DNA from: an uncultured Caldilinea sp.
GTDB lineage: Bacteria; Chloroflexota; Anaerolineae; Caldilineales; Caldilineaceae
Direction of reading: 5' to 3'
Length of the DNA stretch: 10,907 nt
Assembly (NCBI GenBank): GCA_937928035.1
Contig: CALFWA010000304.1
Span: forward strand, 1-10,907
Below, piece after piece: positions 1 through 10,907 of the stretch (position 1 is its first letter; each line of letters opens with the position of its first letter). The position numbers were made by a program, and so were the translations under genes. The notes beneath the pieces are model-generated. The model saw nothing but the letters and a program-made list of their open reading frames with translations, searched no databases and was not told the DNA's origin.

Positions 1-826
<826 letters not shown>

Positions 827-854
827 AGCGCCTTGATCCTCTCTATGTGGGTTG

Positions 855-872
855 GTTGCGTAGCATCGCAAC
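855..872. repeat. Small perfect inverted repeat in the pepA leader
   Basis: GTTGCG and CGCAAC face each other across a 6-base spacer (TAGCAT), ending about 29 bases upstream of the pepA ATG. It could be an RNA hairpin in the leader or a protein-binding dyad. Nothing in the sequence decides between these, and a 6-bp dyad can arise by chance. The rest of the 827-993 gap shows no convincing promoter or intrinsic terminator. Confidence 0.35.
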
Positions 873-993
873 GAGAAACGCAGCGATTTCTATGTCTAAG
901 TTTTCTAACGTCTACGTTGCTACATTGCGCTTGGTCGTATCTCTTGACGCGGCGCCCAAAAGCCAAACCTGCGCTGCTCGCCGGATTGTGCGT

Positions 994-2256
<1,263 letters not shown>

Positions 2257-2367
2257 ACGATGAATCAGGTTGGCCTGGCGAATTTTGAAAGGTTCTTTTC
2301 AGAGCATTCAGCCTTGCGCAAGCGCTCGCATCGATGTGAGAGATGAACAAAAAGCGCAATCGTACAT

Positions 2368-2392
2368 CGACGCTTTCAGCATAAAAGCGTCG
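2368..2392 (-). promoter_or_regulatory. Perfect 9-bp hairpin/dyad at the predicted 5' end of the aminotransferase transcript
   Basis: CGACGCTTT (2368-2376) and AAAGCGTCG (2384-2392) are perfect complements around a 7-base loop. The dyad begins 8 bases downstream of the -10 box at 2400-2405, so it lies at or just after the expected transcription start. No T-run follows on either strand, which argues against a terminator. An operator or a 5' RNA-stabilising hairpin are the likeliest readings. A second, imperfect dyad (CTCGCATCGATGTGAG, 2325-2340) lies between it and the gene. Confidence 0.5.
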
Positions 2393-2399
2393 GATCAGC

Positions 2400-2429
2400 A
2401 TTATAGTCGAGTCAATGCAGATGACGGAA
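2400..2429 (-). promoter_or_regulatory. Candidate sigma-70 promoter of the aminotransferase gene
   Basis: On the minus strand a consensus TATAAT (2400-2405) stands 18 bases from TTCCGT (2424-2429), a poor -35 match to TTGACA. The start would be near 2393, leaving a leader of about 137 bases before the ATG at 2256. It lies just beyond the phoU terminator hairpin, which fits an independent transcription unit. The -10 box is convincing in such a GC-rich context; the -35 is weak and may need an activator. Confidence 0.45.
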
Positions 2430-2453
2430 ACGAAACTTTATCCAAACTCGGCG

Positions 2454-2496
2454 AAAACGCCTTCCCTAACAGCCGATGACCGTCAGGGAAGGCGTT
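2454..2496 (-). terminator. Intrinsic terminator downstream of phoU
   Basis: A perfect 12-bp stem is formed by AACGCCTTCCCT (2456-2467) and AGGGAAGGCGTT (2485-2496) around a 17-base loop. Read on the minus strand the second arm ends in TT and runs into TTC, giving four consecutive Ts after a GC-rich stem. It lies about 90 bases past the phoU stop. The T-tract is short, so termination may be incomplete, but the stem is far beyond chance for a gap of this size. Confidence 0.65.
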
Positions 2497-2585
2497 GCAG
2501 ACGAAGCGGGTGGAAGAGAGGGTTGGCGGAAACAAATCAGCCGTTCCTCCTGGGTTGTGGAGGAGTGGCTTGGGCCGATGAAAAC

Positions 2586-3272
<687 letters not shown>

Positions 3273-3334
3273 GTCGTCCTTCCGGTGTCGAGTTTCCTTA
3301 CTTTTTATCATCAATTCCCACGCGGGATAACATC

Positions 3335-3380
3335 ATTATACTACGGCGCTCAGGTTATCAAAGCGTCAATAGAATGTTAA
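3335..3380 (-). promoter_or_regulatory. phoU promoter with candidate PhoP-box direct repeats
   Basis: On the minus strand a consensus TATAAT (3335-3340) is preceded by three related hexamers at exact 11-bp steps: TTAACA (3375-3380), TTGACG (3364-3369) and ATAACC (3353-3358). In Bacillus, PhoP binds TTAACA-like direct repeats with about 11-bp period upstream of the -10 box. Here the array covers roughly -25 to -52 from the expected start near 3328. A separate -35 candidate, TTGATA, overlaps the array with a short 15-base spacer. The -10 box is well supported; reading the hexamers as a Pho box is inference helped by the identity of the gene. Confidence 0.5.
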
Positions 3381-3424
3381 CAGAGGTGCAGCAGGCCCTT
3401 GTGCTGGGTCGCGCTGCACCTCTG
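3381..3424 (-). terminator. Hairpin terminator downstream of the beta-propeller gene
   Basis: CAGAGGTGCAGC (3381-3392) and GCTGCACCTCTG (3413-3424) form a perfect 12-bp stem. Inside it GGCCC (3394-3398) can pair with GGGTC (3406-3410), allowing one G-U, giving a long two-part hairpin. It begins 22 bases past the propeller gene stop. The following minus-strand bases, TTAACATTCT, are T-rich but not a clean T-run, so this is a probable rather than textbook terminator. It directly abuts the first TTAACA of the phoU regulatory array. Confidence 0.55.
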
Positions 3425-3446
3425 CGCAGAAGAAATCGGGGAATCA

Positions 3447-4679
<1,233 letters not shown>

Positions 4680-4704
4680 AGGTTGCTCCTTCAAATTTGG
4701 GCTG

Positions 4705-4759
4705 TGGAAATGCTTTCCAAGTCCTTCTACATTTAGTATAGTCCCTCTTATCGGAGGGA
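4705..4759 (-). promoter_or_regulatory. Candidate promoter region of the beta-propeller gene with two dyads
   Basis: On the minus strand TATACT (4735-4740) is a good -10 box, 56 bases before the ATG at 4679. No good -35 stands at the right distance. Instead a perfect dyad, TCCCTC-N6-GAGGGA (4742-4759), fills the spacer. A second perfect dyad, TGGAAA-TGC-TTTCCA (4705-4719), lies just downstream of the expected start. Two CTGTCAA repeats 9 bases apart (4763-4769 and 4772-4778, minus sense) lie further upstream. This density of symmetry suggests regulator binding, but no regulator can be named. Confidence 0.4.
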
Positions 4760-4837
4760 TTCTTGACAGTTTTGACAGGGAATTCGGACCGTTTTGCTAC
4801 GCAGAAGACGCATCCGTTCACATCCCTTAAATCTTGT

Positions 4838-4979
4838 GGTTCATCGAGAACGTGCGGCCAGGAGCCGCACCCGGCAGGTCCGGTGTATCTCTCGTAGGCG
4901 CTGCTCGTAGCAGCGCTTCTCTGTTTCACCTAAATCCCTTGGGGGCTATCGGGAATATGCGGTTCCCGGCCGCTCCTAC
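4838..4979. repeat. Cluster of REP-like palindromes, two with GTAG heads in opposite orientation
   Basis: There are three hairpins in 142 bases: GTGCGGC-N5-GCCGCAC (4852-4870), GCGCTGCT-CGT-AGCAGCGC (4898-4916), and GCGG-N7-CCGC with an overlapping GGGAA/TTCCC dyad (4951-4973). The second is headed by GTAGG on the plus strand (4894-4898) and the third by GTAGG on the minus strand (4975-4979). Segments 4838-4868 and 4943-4973 match at 19 of 31 positions, sharing ATCGRGAAYRTGCGG and a GCCGC end, so they look like diverged copies. GTAG at the foot of a hairpin is the signature of bacterial REP elements mobilised by RAYT (Y1) transposases. No such transposase gene is in the window. Confidence 0.5.
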
Positions 4980-5224
4980 CGTTATTTACCGTCTGTTTGC
5001 CCGATTCGCTCGCCCGAGGGCTTGCTTCAATTGCGTAGGTTCCAACCGTGCAACTTTTATGTATCTCTATGTATCTCTATGTATCCTGAAACAGCGGCGC
5101 GTTTCCGCATTGCTCTTCATTCTTCCGCTGTGAATCAGCGCACATCCACACCCTTCCGAGGGACGACGGCCACCAAACCGTGGGATCGGATCAAGATGAG
5201 GCCAGAGTGATGAAACGCTCAGGC
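4980..5224. other. Intergenic stretch without recognisable gene
   Basis: Between the palindrome cluster and the valS promoter I see no supported coding region. A 99-codon open frame (4834-5133, plus) crosses the palindromes and the tandem repeat, has no ribosome-binding site and no family resemblance, and is taken as chance. The only clear structure is the 10-bp tandem repeat listed separately. The stretch is less GC-rich than the surrounding genes. Confidence 0.5.
5058..5085. repeat. 10-bp tandem repeat, 2.8 perfect copies
   Basis: The unit TATGTATCTC occurs at 5058-5067 and 5068-5077 and again, truncated to eight bases, at 5078-5085, with no mismatch. It is AT-rich against a GC-rich background. 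The unit is close to one helical turn, so the copies would present the same face of the DNA. It is probably a slippage-prone short tandem repeat; no function is evident. Confidence 0.75.
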
Positions 5225-5230
5225 GCCGGT

Positions 5231-5259
5231 TTGGCAACCGGCTCACCCTCCGCTATACT
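5231..5259 (+). promoter_or_regulatory. Sigma-70-type promoter of the valS T-box leader
   Basis: TTGGCA (5231-5236) and TATACT (5254-5259) are separated by exactly 17 bases, close to the TTGACA/TATAAT consensus. Transcription would begin near 5266, at the start of the structured leader and about 360 bases before the valS ATG. A perfect 7-bp dyad (GCCGGTT-TGGC-AACCGGC, 5225-5242) overlaps the -35 hexamer and might serve as an operator. Confidence 0.65.
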
Positions 5260-5263
5260 ATTC

Positions 5264-5546
<283 letters not shown>

Positions 5547-5628
5547 ATTCATCGGCGAACTGCCAGAGGCGTGAAAAAACTTCCGCCCTTTGTTTAAACG
5601 GATCGACCGACTCAAGTGAGGCAATCTT

Positions 5629-8358
<2,730 letters not shown>

Positions 8359-8370
8359 AGCGGCGCCGCT
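8359..8370. repeat. 12-bp perfect palindrome directly after the valS stop
   Basis: AGCGGCGCCGCT begins at the base after the valS TAA and is fully self-complementary. It could fold as a 4-bp stem with a GCGC loop, followed by TTCATC. It may assist transcription termination of valS, but stem and T-tract are both too weak for a confident terminator call. Confidence 0.35.
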
Positions 8371-8424
8371 TTCATCGCTGTCATGGCCGATTTGGCGTTC
8401 GTTCTCGGGGGGTGATGCAGCTCG

Positions 8425-8512
8425 CAGCTGTAGGCTCTCACCCCCTGGCCCCTTCTCCCAATGCTGGGAGAGGGGGAGAAGGGAGCGTTGCGGCTCTCAG
8501 CCGCAGGCTCTC
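8425..8512. repeat. Palindromic intergenic element flanked by direct repeats
   Basis: A strong hairpin of 12 pairs (8449-8460 with 8465-8476, one G-T pair, 4-base loop) is followed by a perfect 7-bp hairpin, TGCGGCT-CTC-AGCCGCA (8489-8505). A near-repeat brackets the large hairpin: CAGCTGTAGGCTCTC (8425-8439) and CAGCCGCAGGCTCTC (8498-8512), differing at two of 15 bases. The arrangement between two convergent gene ends looks like a small non-coding repeat element. Neither hairpin has a T-run, so intrinsic termination is not supported, although the structure may still block read-through between valS and the ATPase. Confidence 0.5.
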
Positions 8513-8521
8513 GGCAGACTG

Positions 8522-10907
<2,386 letters not shown>

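Noticed and set aside
3273..3314. TTG start extending PhoU by 14 residues
   Set aside because: The ATG at 3272 has GGAAGG at good spacing and begins the conserved PhoU sequence; the TTG has no such site.
4680..4694. TTG start extending the propeller protein by 5 residues
   Set aside because: The ATG at 4679 has a near-perfect AAGGAG 6 bases upstream; the TTG codon lies just upstream of that site.
4852..4973. CRISPR array
   Set aside because: The palindromic units differ from each other, vary in spacing and number only two or three; no spacer-repeat regularity and no cas genes.
4834..5133. 99-codon open frame in the large intergenic region
   Set aside because: It runs across hairpins and a tandem repeat, lacks a ribosome-binding site and resembles no known family.
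8449..8476. Intrinsic terminator for valS or the ATPase
   Set aside because: The stem is strong but neither strand has a T-run after it, so it was listed as a repeat element instead.

Overview
This is a GC-rich bacterial window with five protein genes. All five belong to recognisable families. Four lie on the minus strand and one (valS) on the plus strand. The best taxonomic guess is Chloroflexota (Anaerolineae/Caldilineae-like). It rests on a T-box leader in a GC-rich genome, GTAG-headed palindromic intergenic repeats, and the mix of a PhoU, a membrane-anchored beta-propeller and a P2-type ATPase. This is inference, because no rRNA or other marker gene is present.

Layout from left to right. 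(1) 1-826, minus: the N-terminal 275 residues of a leucyl aminopeptidase (PepA, M17), cut off by the window edge just inside its first metal-binding motif. (2) 994-2256, minus: a complete fold-type I PLP aminotransferase of the kynurenine/glutamine transaminase K type. No terminator or clear promoter is visible between it and pepA, so the two may share a transcript, linking peptide breakdown with amino-acid transamination. (3) 2257-2585: a gap holding a phoU terminator hairpin, a -10 box for the aminotransferase and a perfect hairpin at its predicted transcript start. (4) 2586-3272, minus: PhoU, without any pst genes nearby. Its promoter region carries three hexamers at exact 11-bp steps that look like a PhoP box. 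(5) 3447-4679, minus: a beta-propeller protein of unknown function with a membrane segment at each end, followed by a strong terminator-like hairpin.

(6) 4680-5628: a 950-base region without protein genes but full of signals. They are the divergent promoter of the propeller gene, a cluster of REP-like palindromes, a 10-bp tandem repeat, a good sigma-70 promoter, and a full T-box riboswitch with a GUC (Val) specifier, canonical T-box sequence and intrinsic terminator. (7) 5629-8358, plus: valyl-tRNA synthetase, controlled by that T-box according to tRNA-Val charging. (8) 8359-8521: a short gap between convergent genes, filled with palindromes and flanking direct repeats. (9) 8522 to the window end, minus: a P2-type cation-transporting ATPase lacking only its N-terminal part.

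No mobile element, CRISPR array, tRNA or rRNA was seen. The most interesting items are the regulatory sequences: the valine T-box, the candidate Pho box upstream of phoU, the REP-like cluster, and the altered cation-site residues of the ATPase. I found no previously undescribed multi-gene system.
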